A DNA stretch of 64,000 nucleotides, taken from Streptomyces acidicola. Its GTDB lineage: Bacteria > Actinomycetota > Actinomycetes > Streptomycetales > Streptomycetaceae. The notes beneath the pieces were generated by a model that saw only the letters and a program-made list of their open reading frames with translations, had not been told where the DNA came from and made no database searches. The position numbers and the translations under genes were made by a program. Positions 25,000 through 33,871 of the stretch are shown here, piece after piece. Where the stretch lies: positions 1-64,000 of the forward strand of contig NZ_VMNX01000012.1 in assembly GCF_009377235.1 (NCBI RefSeq). The letters run 5' to 3'. How positions within the stretch are numbered: the stretch's first letter is position 1; every line of letters starts with the position of its first letter.

Positions 25000-26811
25000 T
25001 CACGCCGCGGCGCGGCAGGGCAGTGCGCTCAGGAATTCGAGCGCGGCCCGTGCCGTCGCGTCGTTCTGGCGGAACGCGGGCCCACCGGTGCGCGGCCGGG
25101 TGAACGCGCCCGAGCCCCGGGCGTCGGTGTGCGGGCCGAGTGCGAAGCGCCGTGGGTGCGGGGCGCCGGAGCGGTCGAGCACCCGGCCGTCGGCGGGGTC
25201 CACGGCGAGCAGTCCCTCGGCGGTGGCGGCGGCCCCGTCGGCGTACAGCGCGCGCAACAGCGTGTCCCGGGTGCGCTCGACCGTGGGGCGGGGCAGCCGT
25301 GCTTCCACCAGCGCACGGGCCCGGACGGCGGCCCCGGGCACACCGGCACCGCGCGCCGTGAACACACCGTCCTCGGCGGTGACGGTCGTCTCCGCGCCGA
25401 GGAAACGCAGCACTCCCGCCCGGGACAGCGCGAGCATCTGCCGCAGCCGGGGACCGGGCGGCCCGGAGGCCAGATGGCTGAAGAACCCGTGCCACCAGGG
25501 CCCGATGTCCCCGAGCCGCACCAGTTGCCCGTAGACGGACAGCAGCCCGAGGAAGACGGCCTGGTCCTGGCTGCGCAGCGGGTTGTGACGGCGGTCCAGG
25601 TCGTCGCGGATGTACGTCCGCAGCTCGTCCTGGAGTTCCTCGTACGATCCGCAGCGCAGCCCGTCGAGGGGACGGTCGAGCGCGGTGAGGTCGAGCCGGT
25701 CGGCCGGGTCGGGCACGGCGGACGCGACGAGCGCCGCCACCTCGGCACCACTCGCGGCAGACGCGTACTTCTCCTCGAAGCCGGACCAGGCGGCCGTCGT
25801 CCGCTCGGGATGCACCGAGAACAGCCGGTGGTAGTGCGCGAACCCCAGCTCCTTCTCCACCAGGGGCCACACGTCCCGCCGGAAGTCGAACTTGTCGGGC
25901 CGTGCGAGCAGCGCGTCCACCTCGGCCGACCCGAAGAACCGTGGCAGCGGCGGCCGTTCGCCCTCCCAGTCGTAGCCGATCTTGGAGTGGTAGGGCACCC
26001 CGCGCCGGGAGCCCACGTACAGGACCGGCTCCCGCCCCGACGGCAGGTACGTCGGCTCCCCCCGGCCGTCGTCCTCGTAGCGCCCGCCCCGGCCCTCGGT
26101 CAGCAGCACCATCAGGTCGACGAACGCGAGTCCGAAGCCGCGCACGAGGACGGGTTCGCCGGGCGCCAGGGCGGACAGGTCGCTGTCGGCGGTGAAGTCG
26201 GGCGGCAGGTACACCAGACCGTGCTCCCGGGCGTACGCGGCCAGCGCGCGCTGCTCCTCGTCGGGTTCGGCGTCGAGGTGACCCAGCGTGAGCACCACGA
26301 GGTCGGCGGGCAGCGGCCGGGGCCGGCCCTCCAGCCACACCTGCTGGCGCCCCTCGCGCGGTCCGCTCACCCGCAGGGCGCGCCGGGTGTGCCGGTGGAC
26401 GCGGATGCCCGGCGGCAGGGCGGCGACAGTCTGCTCGTACACCCAGGCCAGGTACGCGCCCTGAAGTTGCCGGTCGGCGAAGGTGCGTCCACCCACGGCC
26501 GCCCACTCGTGCAGGGTGGGTCCCGGGCGTACCGGTCCGGCCATGTCCACCGTGTCGTCGGTGAACATGGTGACGTCCTGGGCCTCGGAGTTCATCCACA
26601 GCAACGGCGACTGGTCCGGCCGCCAGATACGGCCACCGCCCGGTGGGTACGGGTCCACCAGGTGCACGTCGAGCGCGGAACCGGCGTACAGCTCGGGGGC
26701 GTTGGCGGCGATCCGCTCCAGGACACCGGTCCCCCGCGGCCCGGCGCCGACGATGACGAGTGAGGGCGCCGCGTTCTGCGGTCCGGAGATGGCGGTACGG
26801 GAAGAGGGCAT
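25000..26811 (-). CDS. FAD/NAD(P)-binding protein, FAD_NAD_binding_9 type
   Basis: A 603-residue flavoprotein. The N-terminal dinucleotide-binding fold SLVIVGAGPRGTGVLERIA (GxGxxG variant GAGPRG) is followed by VHLVDPYPPGGGRIWRPDQ. LVVLTLGHLD and VLVRGFGLAFVDLMVLL are later nucleotide-contact strands. The layout matches the poorly characterised FAD-NAD(P)-binding family often annotated as YdhS-like or monooxygenase-like. Ornithine N-hydroxylase-type activity has been suggested for relatives but cannot be assigned here. ATG 26811 has GGAG eight bases upstream; an upstream in-frame start at 26856 is weaker. No partner gene is adjacent. Confidence 0.78.
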   Translation of the reverse strand: MPSSRTAISGPQNAAPSLVIVGAGPRGTGVLERIAANAPELYAGSALDVHLVDPYPPGGGRIWRPDQSPLLWMNSEAQDVTMFTDDTVDMAGPVRPGPTLHEWAAVGGRTFADRQLQGAYLAWVYEQTVAALPPGIRVHRHTRRALRVSGPREGRQQVWLEGRPRPLPADLVVLTLGHLDAEPDEEQRALAAYAREHGLVYLPPDFTADSDLSALAPGEPVLVRGFGLAFVDLMVLLTEGRGGRYEDDGRGEPTYLPSGREPVLYVGSRRGVPYHSKIGYDWEGERPPLPRFFGSAEVDALLARPDKFDFRRDVWPLVEKELGFAHYHRLFSVHPERTTAAWSGFEEKYASAASGAEVAALVASAVPDPADRLDLTALDRPLDGLRCGSYEELQDELRTYIRDDLDRRHNPLRSQDQAVFLGLLSVYGQLVRLGDIGPWWHGFFSHLASGPPGPRLRQMLALSRAGVLRFLGAETTVTAEDGVFTARGAGVPGAAVRARALVEARLPRPTVERTRDTLLRALYADGAAATAEGLLAVDPADGRVLDRSGAPHPRRFALGPHTDARGSGAFTRPRTGGPAFRQNDATARAALEFLSALPCRAAA

Positions 26812-27484
26812 GTGAAGGCTCCGCGATGCGTCGAGTCGAACACGGGGTGCCTTCACACGGGGGCGTCAAGAGGACGCCGTACGGCCTAGCCCCTCAGCAG
26901 GGCCGTCCCTGGAGAGTACGGGGATGTTTCTGTTCACTGTCAAGGCTGTCCATGATGTGAGCGGCCTGTCTCAGATCGGTTGACGCGGAAACGGATGCCT
27001 GTTCCACTTGTGCCCATGCATCCGCAGCAGTGGCTGGTCACGCGCTCCCACATCGACTTCGGTCGAGTGTGGTCCTCGTCCTGTTGAGCTGACCCCCTGC
27101 TCGCCCGCTCACGACGGGCTTCTTCGGCGTTCTCCGTTCTCGCCTCCGCGTTCCGCCTCACGCCCCGGCGCCATGCCTTCACACACAAACCCCTCGGGGG
27201 CAGCGGAAGCGAGAACCTCGGTCGCCACATCGGACCGGCCGGCCGCGTCATTCACCCGTACGCGCTGCTCATCACCCGTCCGCCGAAACAAATATTATTT
27301 CACTCACAGTCAGCAGCCATGCACAGCACAGCCCTTGGGACACACGGGCTCTCGACGAACGGGTTCTGCACCAGTACCGTCACGAAACCCCAGCGCGGTG
27401 TCCAATCACTTGGCGCGCCATCCGCATCATGGACGACGATAGGGGTGCGGAAAGCAAGAATGACCGCTGTGAGAGGAGGCGTCC
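26812..27484. other. 673-bp intergenic region, no gene seen
   Basis: Between divergent genes. Short open frames here lack codon bias and ribosome binding sites. A notably AT-rich patch (AAACAAATATTATTTCACTC, near 27285-27305) stands out in this GC-rich DNA and may be part of the sepF-like promoter. GAGAGGAGG (27471-27479) is the ribosome binding site of the sepF-like gene. Confidence 0.4.
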
Positions 27485-27922
27485 ATGGGATCGGTGCGCA
27501 AGGCGAGTGCCTGGCTTGGCCTCGTCGACGACAACGATGACGAGCGTTACTACGACGACGACTACGCCGAGGGGCAGGAGTCCGGCGATGCCTGGGTCAC
27601 CGACCCGCGTGTGAAGGTCGCGTCCGAGTCCGCCCACGACAAGGGTCGCCGAATCGGCACGGTCACCCCGGACAGCTTCCGGGACGCCCGGCAGATCGGC
27701 GAGCTCTTCCGGGACGGGGTCCCGGTCATCATGAACCTCACGAGCATGGAGCCCGCCGACGCCAAGCGTGTCGTCGACTTCGCGGCCGGCCTGATCTTCG
27801 GTCTGCGCGGTTCGATCGAGCGGGTCTCGACCCGGGTGTTCCTGCTGACCCCGGCGGACACGGAGATCGTCAGCGGCGAGCCCGCGGGCCGTCAGTCGGG
27901 CGGTTTCTTCAACCAGAGCTGA
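27485..27922 (+). CDS. sepF: SepF-family cell division protein (paralogue)
   Basis: A 145-residue SepF (DUF552) protein. It has an N-terminal amphipathic stretch ([16 protein letters not shown]), an acidic linker rich in Asp/Tyr, and the conserved C-terminal core: [49 protein letters not shown]. SepF anchors FtsZ to the membrane. Here the gene is not next to ftsZ or the division cluster, so this is most likely one of the extra SepF copies Streptomyces carries, perhaps specialised for sporulation or branching. GAGAGGAGG precedes the ATG. It is convergent with the acyl-CoA dehydrogenase gene. Confidence 0.9.
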   Translation: MGSVRKASAWLGLVDDNDDERYYDDDYAEGQESGDAWVTDPRVKVASESAHDKGRRIGTVTPDSFRDARQIGELFRDGVPVIMNLTSMEPADAKRVVDFAAGLIFGLRGSIERVSTRVFLLTPADTEIVSGEPAGRQSGGFFNQS

Positions 27923-27925
27923 GCA

Positions 27926-27947
27926 GGGCGGCTCACCCGCGCCGCCC
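27926..27947. terminator. Two-way hairpin between sepF-like and acyl-CoA dehydrogenase genes
   Basis: GGGCGGC (27926-27932) and GCCGCCC (27941-27947) with an 8-base loop, lying in the 43-base gap between convergent stops. Confidence 0.55.
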
Positions 27948-27965
27948 CGCATTCCGGTGGGGGGA

Positions 27966-29156
27966 TCACCGGAACGCGTCGAGGCCGGTGAGCGCCTTAC
28001 CCAGCACCAGCTGGTGCATCTCGACGGTGCCTTCGTAGGTGAGCACGGACTCCAGGTTGGTGGCGTGCCGCATGACCGGATACTCCAGGGAGATCCCGTT
28101 GGCACCGAGGATCGTCCGGGCGGTACGGCAGATCTCCATGGCCTCCCGTACGTTGTTCAGCTTGCCGAAGCTGACCTGTTCCGGACGCAGCCGTCCCGCG
28201 TCCATCCGCCGCCCCAGGTGATGGGCGAGCAGAATCCCCTTGTGCAGCTCGACCGCCATGTCGGCGAGCTTGGCCTGGGTGAGCTGGAACCCGCCGATCG
28301 GCTTCCCGAACTGCTCCCGCGTCCTCGCGTAGTCCACGGCGGCCTCGAAACAGGCCCGCGCCGCCCCCATCGCACCCCACACGATCCCGTACCGGGCGTG
28401 GGACAGGCAGCTCAGCGGCCCCTTGAGTCCGACGGCCCCGGGCAGTACCGCATCCGCGGGCAACCGCACGTCATCCATGATCAGCTCACTCGTGACGGAC
28501 GCCCGCAGGGACCACTTGTGCCGGATCTCGGGCGCGGCGAACCCGGGTCGGTCCGTCGGTACGACGAACCCGCGGATCCCCTCCTCGGTCTGCGCCCAGA
28601 CCACGGCGACCGAGGCGACGGACCCGTTGGTGATCCACATCTTCCGCCCGCTCAGCACCCAGTCCCCGCCGTCACGCCCCGCGTACGTGCGCATCGACGC
28701 GGGGTCGGATCCGTGGTCCGGCTCGGTCAGCCCGAAGCACCCGATGACCTCACCGGAGGCCATACGCGGCAGCCATGTCTGCTTCTGCTCCTCGCTGCCG
28801 AACCGGTGGATGGCGTACATGGCGAGGGACCCCTGGACGGAGACCAGGGACCGGATTCCCGAGTCGGCCGCCTCCAGCTCCAGACAGGCCAGGCCGTACT
28901 GCACGGCGCTGGCGCCGGCACACCCGTACCCGCTGAGGGACATCCCGAGGGCGCCGAGCTCCCCCAGCTCCCGCGCCAGCTCACGAATCCCGGGCAACTC
29001 GCCCTTCTCGTACCAGTCGGCAACGTCGGGCAGTACCCGCCGCACGGCCCACCTGCGCACGGTGTCCCGGACGGCGAGATCCTCCGCGTCCAGCAGTTCG
29101 TCGATACCGAGCGGATCGGCGGGGTCGAAGGGCGGCAGCTTGGGGGAAGCGGTCAT
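27966..29156 (-). CDS. Acyl-CoA dehydrogenase, glutaryl-CoA dehydrogenase-like
   Basis: A 396-residue flavoenzyme with the full ACAD fold: CFGLTEPDHGSDPASM and SGRKMWITNGSVA (FAD/substrate binding), then RTREQFGKPIGGFQLTQ. The C terminus has ANGISLEYPVMRHATNLESVLTYEGTVEMHQL, whose YEGT Glu is the catalytic base position of glutaryl-CoA dehydrogenases. It probably oxidises and decarboxylates glutaryl-CoA (lysine/tryptophan breakdown) or a similar short acyl-CoA. A perfect ACTAGC-N3-GCTAGT palindrome 24 bases upstream of the ATG may be a TetR-type operator. The drug exporter gene lies just upstream on the same strand. Confidence 0.88.
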   Translation of the reverse strand: MTASPKLPPFDPADPLGIDELLDAEDLAVRDTVRRWAVRRVLPDVADWYEKGELPGIRELARELGELGALGMSLSGYGCAGASAVQYGLACLELEAADSGIRSLVSVQGSLAMYAIHRFGSEEQKQTWLPRMASGEVIGCFGLTEPDHGSDPASMRTYAGRDGGDWVLSGRKMWITNGSVASVAVVWAQTEEGIRGFVVPTDRPGFAAPEIRHKWSLRASVTSELIMDDVRLPADAVLPGAVGLKGPLSCLSHARYGIVWGAMGAARACFEAAVDYARTREQFGKPIGGFQLTQAKLADMAVELHKGILLAHHLGRRMDAGRLRPEQVSFGKLNNVREAMEICRTARTILGANGISLEYPVMRHATNLESVLTYEGTVEMHQLVLGKALTGLDAFR

Positions 29157-29179
29157 CGGGCGGCCTCCGGCTCAGGAAA

Positions 29180-29194
29180 ACTAGCAGCGCTAGT
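29180..29194. promoter_or_regulatory. Palindrome ACTAGC-AGC-GCTAGT, candidate operator
   Basis: Perfect 6-bp arms with a 3-base centre, 24 bases upstream of the acyl-CoA dehydrogenase ATG and downstream of the exporter stop. The size and CTAGC arms resemble TetR-family sites of fatty-acid genes. No TetR gene is adjacent. Confidence 0.5.
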
Positions 29195-29307
29195 CCAGCG
29201 TCGACGCCGACGTTACGACGACACTTCTTTCCGCCGCAACGGCGAGCAGCCGACGGTGCGGCTGTGGTCCCCCACGCCCGCAAGGCGGTCAGCTCGCCTC
29301 AAGGCAG

Positions 29308-30936
29308 TCAGCTCACGGACGACTCCGCCCGCACCTTCGTGTTCGCCTCCCGAGGCGCGGGCACCGGGGCGACGTCCGCCGATCCCGCCGCGGACGCCCC
29401 GCACTCCATGACCCGCGGCAACCGCAGCGCCATCGCCGCGCCCAGCAGCAGCAACGCCGCGCTGACCAGCAAGGTCACATGCAGTCCGTGCACGAAGGAG
29501 TCCCGCGCGGCATGGCGCAGCGCCTCGCCCGACGAACCGCCCAGCCGCCCGGCCACCTGGTACGCCTCGCCCAGCGAGTGCCCGGCCGCCATCGAGGCCG
29601 ACTCCGGGACGCCGGGCACACCGGAGAGTCCGGGGGTGTACGCCGCGTTCATCACGCTGCCGAGCAGGGCGATACCGATGCCCGCGCCGAGCTGGTACGA
29701 CGTCTCGCCGATGGCCGCGGCCCCGCCCGCCTGGGTCTGGGGCGCCTCGCTGAGCATCGACTCGTAAGCCCCGAAGAGCGTCGTCTCCAGGCCGAAGCCG
29801 AGCAGGACGAAGCCGACGAGCAGCAGGGCGGGGTTGTCGTGGGTACCCATCACGGTCAGCAGGACGACCGCGCCCGCCGTGAGGCAGAAGCCCACGGAGA
29901 CCATGCGGCGGGGCCCGAAGCGGCGCAGCATCTGCGCTCCGAGCAGCCCGGCCGCCATGGCCGCGATCGTGAGCGGCAGCATCCGCAGGCCGGTCTCCAG
30001 CGGGGACAACCCCAGCACCAGTTGCAGGTACTGCGCCGCGATCAGTTCCAGACCCACCAGCGCGAGCATCGCGAGCACGATGCAGCCGACGGACGTGCTG
30101 AACGCGGGGCGCGCGAACATCCGCAGGTCCACCAGGGGGTACGTGCGCCGCTTCTGCCGCCGTACAAACGCGGCCAGCAGCCCGGCGCCCAGCACCAGGG
30201 GAAGCAGCGTGTACAGGTCGAACGGGCTGTCCCCGCTGCCGAGCCGCTTCACACCGAGGACGAGGCCGAAGAGACCGGCGGCGGCCATCAGCGCGCCCAC
30301 CACGTCCCAGGGCCCGTTCCGGTCGCCGGTCGACTCGGGCAGCAGCAGGCGCCCGACCGGCAGGCTGACGAGCATCAGCGGGATGTTGACGAGGAAGACA
30401 GAGCCCCACCAGAAGTGCTCCAGCAGGAAACCGCCGAGCAGGGGGCCGACGGCGGCGCCGACCGCGGCCACGCCGGTCCAGACGCCGATCGCCAGCGCGC
30501 GCTCGCGCCGGTCGGGGAACACCTGCCGCAGGATCGACAGCGTCGCCGGCATGATCATGGCGCCGCCGACACCGAGCAGCGCCCGGGCCCCGATCAGCAT
30601 CGAGGCGTTCTCGGCGACGGCCGCCAGGCCCGAGGCGACACCGAAGAGCCCGTAGCCGAGGAGAAGGACCCGTCTGCGGCCGATCCGGTCGCCCAGCGTG
30701 CCGAAGAGGATCAGCAGCGAGGCACAGACGAGGGGATAGACGTCGACGATCCAGAGCAGTTCGACGCCGCTGGGCTTGAGGTCCTCCGTGACGGCCGGCA
30801 CCGCGACGTGCAGCACGGTGGCGTCGACAGCGACCAGCAACAGGCTGGCGCAGAGGACGACGAGGACGACCCAGCGGTTGGCACCGTTTCCGGCCGCCCG
30901 ACGGCACCGCGCAGCGGCCGTGGTCGTCCCGGACAT
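29308..30936 (-). CDS. MFS multidrug exporter, DHA2 (EmrB/QacA) 14-TM type
   Basis: A 542-residue transporter with about 14 hydrophobic helices. The A motif region reads LFGTLGDRIGRRRVLLLGYG between helices 2 and 3, and helix 5 has the antiporter-type ALLGVGGAMIMPATLSI. VDATVLHVAVPAVTEDL in helix 1 is typical of DHA2 drug/H+ antiporters. GGGAGG precedes the ATG at 30936, which decides the start. The frame runs further upstream through the inverted-repeat element, but that part is not coding-like. Substrate unknown; close relatives export dyes, quaternary amines or antibiotics. Confidence 0.88.
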   Translation of the reverse strand: MSGTTTAAARCRRAAGNGANRWVVLVVLCASLLLVAVDATVLHVAVPAVTEDLKPSGVELLWIVDVYPLVCASLLILFGTLGDRIGRRRVLLLGYGLFGVASGLAAVAENASMLIGARALLGVGGAMIMPATLSILRQVFPDRRERALAIGVWTGVAAVGAAVGPLLGGFLLEHFWWGSVFLVNIPLMLVSLPVGRLLLPESTGDRNGPWDVVGALMAAAGLFGLVLGVKRLGSGDSPFDLYTLLPLVLGAGLLAAFVRRQKRRTYPLVDLRMFARPAFSTSVGCIVLAMLALVGLELIAAQYLQLVLGLSPLETGLRMLPLTIAAMAAGLLGAQMLRRFGPRRMVSVGFCLTAGAVVLLTVMGTHDNPALLLVGFVLLGFGLETTLFGAYESMLSEAPQTQAGGAAAIGETSYQLGAGIGIALLGSVMNAAYTPGLSGVPGVPESASMAAGHSLGEAYQVAGRLGGSSGEALRHAARDSFVHGLHVTLLVSAALLLLGAAMALRLPRVMECGASAAGSADVAPVPAPREANTKVRAESSVS

Positions 30937-31288
30937 GTACGTACCTCCCAGATGATCCCTCGCGCTCGGCGGGGCCGCGGGGTGGGGACTCCCCGGCGGC
31001 TCGGCCCGGGAGGAGCGGTGTCCCGGGCCTGGGCCCTGTCGTCGAAGTGCCGCCTGCCGCGCGACGTCTGGCGGCCCGCCCTCCGGGCGGACGACGGCAC
31101 TTCGACGACAGGGCCCGAACAAAGGCGAGTGAGCCGTCAGGGTACGCGAGAACACGCCAGTGGCGCGTGGTGGACCTCTCATGGAACGTTCGGACACCGT
31201 GTGGCGTGCGCCACGCTCCGCTCGCCCGTCACGGTTCACCACGCCCGAAATGGCCGCCCGGTTCCGGGTGGCCTTGATAATCGAGCGC
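30937..31288. other. Divergent promoter region containing an inverted-repeat element
   Basis: 352 bases between the exporter and the GT-C gene. It contains the 86-bp element at 31031-31116 and otherwise no gene I can support. Both flanking promoters must lie here, on either side of the element. Confidence 0.5.
31031..31116. mobile_element. 86-bp MITE-like element with 22-bp terminal inverted repeats
   Basis: The left end (31031-31052) begins GGGCCCTGTCGTCGAAGTGC and the right end (31095-31116) is its exact complement over 22 bp. The interior contains a CCGCCC-TCC-GGGCGG hairpin (31076-31090) and no open frame. The structure suggests a miniature inverted-repeat element. I see no clear target-site duplication, so a large regulatory hairpin remains possible. 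Confidence 0.5.
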
Positions 31289-32449
31289 GTGACCGACCTT
31301 GCAACGCGCCCGGCGCCACCCCTCCTCGGAAGGGCCGCCCCCGCCCTCCTCGGGTACGCCGCCGTGCGTGCCCTGGGCCTCGTCACCCTCGCCGTGTGGA
31401 GCGCGGCACGCGACAAGAGCGCGTACACCCTGCTGACCGCCCGCTGGGACTCGCTCTGGTACGTCAGGGTCGCGGACCTGGGCTACGGCTACGAGGTCCG
31501 CCTCCCGAACGGCGACGTCCACTCGAACCTCGCCTTCTTCCCGCTGCTGCCCTGGCTGGAGCGGGCCGTGTCGGCGGTGACCCGGCTGGCGTACGCGGAC
31601 GCGGGCCTCGTCGTCAGCACGCTCGCCTCGCTGGCCGCGGCCTGGGGGATCTTCGCCGTCGCGGACCACGTGTACGGGCGCCGGACAGGGATCTGCGCGG
31701 TGCTGCTGTGGGCCGTGCTGCCGATCGGGATCGTGCAGTCGATGGCGTACACCGAGTCACTGTTCACCGCCCTCGCCGCGTGGGCGCTGTACGCGGTCCT
31801 GACCGGCCGCTGGGTCACCGCGGGCACGCTCGCCGCGCTCGCCGGGCTGACCCGCCCGGTGGGCCTCGCGGTGGCCGCGGCGGTGTGGGCGGCGGCGCTC
31901 GCTCCCTCGTTCGTGCGAGAGTGGAGCGCGGGAGAACCGGACGGCGCCCCCATGTGGCGGCGCGCCCTCGGCATGCTGCTCGCGCCGCTCGGCGCCGCCG
32001 GCTACGTGCTGTGGGTGGGGCACCACACGGACAGGGGCCCGTTCGGGTATCTGGACGTGCAGGCGGGCTGGCGCAACGGTTTCGACGGGGGCTACGCCTT
32101 CGCCCGGTTCGTCGCCGGCAGGTTCACGTCGTTCCCGTTGGCACTCGCCGGCGTCGGGCTGGTCCTCGGTGTCGCGCTGGTGATCTGGCTGTACGTGGTG
32201 TGCGTCCGGCAGCGGCAGCCGCTCCCGCTGCCGGTGTACACGGGCGTCGTGGTCGCGCTCGCCCTGGGCGCGTCCGGCTACTTCGGCTCGAAACCGCGCC
32301 TGCTGATGCCCGCCTTCCCTCTGCTGCTGCCGCTCGCCAGGGTCCTGGCCGGGCTGCGTACGACCAGGTCAGGGACGGTTCTCGGGGGAATCGCCGTGGC
32401 GTCCGCACTCTACGGGGCGTTCTGGCTGAGCGGCTCCGGTCCGCCCTGA
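31289..32449 (+). CDS. GT-C membrane glycosyltransferase (PIG-V/mannosyltransferase-like)
   Basis: A 386-residue polytopic protein with roughly ten helices. After the first helix comes TARWDSLWYVRVADLGYG, matching the conserved D-containing loop of GT-C mannosyltransferases that use polyprenyl-phosphate donors. HSNLAFFPLLPWLERAV and QSMAYTESLFTALAAWALY are also typical of the PIG-V-like family. It probably mannosylates or glycosylates an envelope lipid or protein on the outer face. The start is uncertain: I use GTG 31289; ATG 31250 is in frame and would add 13 residues. No operon partner is evident; the PAP2 gene follows after 250 bases. Confidence 0.75.
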   Translation: MTDLATRPAPPLLGRAAPALLGYAAVRALGLVTLAVWSAARDKSAYTLLTARWDSLWYVRVADLGYGYEVRLPNGDVHSNLAFFPLLPWLERAVSAVTRLAYADAGLVVSTLASLAAAWGIFAVADHVYGRRTGICAVLLWAVLPIGIVQSMAYTESLFTALAAWALYAVLTGRWVTAGTLAALAGLTRPVGLAVAAAVWAAALAPSFVREWSAGEPDGAPMWRRALGMLLAPLGAAGYVLWVGHHTDRGPFGYLDVQAGWRNGFDGGYAFARFVAGRFTSFPLALAGVGLVLGVALVIWLYVVCVRQRQPLPLPVYTGVVVALALGASGYFGSKPRLLMPAFPLLLPLARVLAGLRTTRSGTVLGGIAVASALYGAFWLSGSGPP

Positions 32450-32699
32450 CCCTCCCGGCGTCCGTCGGCCAACACTCCGTGAGCGGACGGCGAATTCCAC
32501 ACCAGCATTCGGTGAACGAATCCAAAATAGCCATAAAACCAGGACGCCGAAAGATCAGCGGAATTGAAGGCGGCGCCTCCCGCTGATTACGGATTCCACG
32601 AAAATAAACGTCACCCTGAGAGCAATCCCACATCACATCGTCATCACAAAGCGAGTGATTCGGGCCGGGACAGAGCTCACTCGCTGTAACGTCGATTGA
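32450..32699. other. AT-richer spacer with two small inverted repeats
   Basis: This 250-base spacer is clearly AT-richer than its surroundings. It holds ATTCG-N5-CGAAT at 32507-32521 and an 8-bp hairpin ATCAGCGG/CCGCTGAT at 32554-32587. The latter could end the GT-C transcript; the rest probably holds the PAP2 promoter. Confidence 0.4.
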
Positions 32700-33749
32700 G
32701 TGTGTACCGAACGTTTCCTGACCCGCCTTGAGCGGGTCTTCGCGCGGCTGGACCGTGAGCCGGAACGACCGGCCCACATCGATGTGCCCGTGATGAGCCG
32801 GCACAGGGTGGTGCTCTTCGCCGCCACCCTGGCCTTCTACGCGGCCATCGTGTGGGCCGTGCTCATCACCTCGTGGCTGGTCCGCCTCGACTGGCAGCTC
32901 ATGTTCTTCCGGCCGTACCAGCAGTGGCCGGAGGTCCACGCGTTCCTGGACTACTACGTGGTCCTCGGGCAGCGCGGCCCCACCGCCGTGATGGTGGCGG
33001 CCTGGCTGGGCTGGCGCTCCTGGCGGCAGCACACCCTGCGCCCGCTGCTCGCGCTGGGCGTGTCACTGCTGCTGCTGAACGTCACGGTCGGCGCCGCGAA
33101 GCTCGGCATGGGCCGCCTCGGACCGCACTACGCGACCTCGATCGGCTCGAACGAGATGTGGCTGGGCGGCGACATATTTCCTTCGGGCCACACCGCGAAC
33201 GCCGTCGTGACCTGGGGCATCCTCGCCTATCTGGCCTCCACGCCGAGAGCCCGGCGCTGGCTGTCGGCGCTGTCCGCCGTGACCTCGCTCGGCGTGGGCC
33301 TGACCACGGTCTACCTCGGCACACACTGGCTGAGCGACGTCCTGCTGGGCTGGGCCGCCGGTCTGCTGATCCTGCTGGCGCTGCCCTGGTTCGAGCCGCT
33401 CATCGCGCGCGCCGAGGCATGGATCCTGTCGCTGCGGGACGCCTGGTGGGCACGTCAGAGCGCTCCGGCCGCCTCTCCCGCGCTCGGCCCCGCTCCGGCG
33501 GGCGGGCTCCCGTCGGCGACGGCGTCCGTGGGTGCCTCCCCGCTGCGTTCGCCCGCCCAGGACCCGGCCACGGCCCGCGACACCTCCGTCGCGGCACGGT
33601 CCGCCCGGCCGCCGCTGCACCTGTCGTCGGGGCCGCACTCCACACGTTCGGAACGCATCCCGGTCACCCCGGCCGGCAGCCGCCGTCCGCCGCACTCCGA
33701 CCGGGCACCACGGAGCACGACGTCGGCGCGCCCCGTCGCGGGCGGCTGA
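32700..33749 (+). CDS. PAP2-family membrane phosphatase
   Basis: A 349-residue protein with about six helices between residues 35 and 240. The phosphatase motifs are present: KLGMGRLGPH (motif 1, near residue 138), FPSGHT (motif 2) and TTVYLGTHWLSD (motif 3 with catalytic His). Motif 1 has G rather than R before the Pro, a variation seen in bacterial members. It likely dephosphorylates a lipid or polyprenyl pyrophosphate at the outer face. The last 100 residues are a disordered Pro/Ser/Arg tail. The GTG at 32700 has no clear ribosome binding site; GTG 32790 or ATG 32793 are alternatives. Confidence 0.83.
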   Translation: MCTERFLTRLERVFARLDREPERPAHIDVPVMSRHRVVLFAATLAFYAAIVWAVLITSWLVRLDWQLMFFRPYQQWPEVHAFLDYYVVLGQRGPTAVMVAAWLGWRSWRQHTLRPLLALGVSLLLLNVTVGAAKLGMGRLGPHYATSIGSNEMWLGGDIFPSGHTANAVVTWGILAYLASTPRARRWLSALSAVTSLGVGLTTVYLGTHWLSDVLLGWAAGLLILLALPWFEPLIARAEAWILSLRDAWWARQSAPAASPALGPAPAGGLPSATASVGASPLRSPAQDPATARDTSVAARSARPPLHLSSGPHSTRSERIPVTPAGSRRPPHSDRAPRSTTSARPVAGG

Positions 33750-33815
33750 CACGAGACAGCCACGAGACAGCGGGGCCGGTACACACAACCTCACTCCGCC
33801 GACCTCAGCGCACGA

Positions 33816-33850
33816 CGAAGGCCCGGCTCCCTCGGGGGGCCGGGCCTTCG
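33816..33850. terminator. Two-way terminator between PAP2 and I78 genes
   Basis: A 12-bp perfect stem (CGAAGGCCCGGC / GCCGGGCCTTCG) in the gap between convergent stops at 33749 and 33872. Confidence 0.75.
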
Positions 33851-33871
33851 CCTGTGGTCCCTCAGCTTGTC

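Noticed and set aside
26940-27251. Minus-strand open frame in the large spacer before the sepF-like gene
   Set aside because: No ribosome binding site, no codon bias and no known domain.
30937-31428. N-terminal extension of the exporter frame through the inverted-repeat element
   Set aside because: The exporter has a good ribosome binding site at the ATG at 30936 and a normal helix-1 start just after it; the extension is Arg/Pro-rich shadow sequence.
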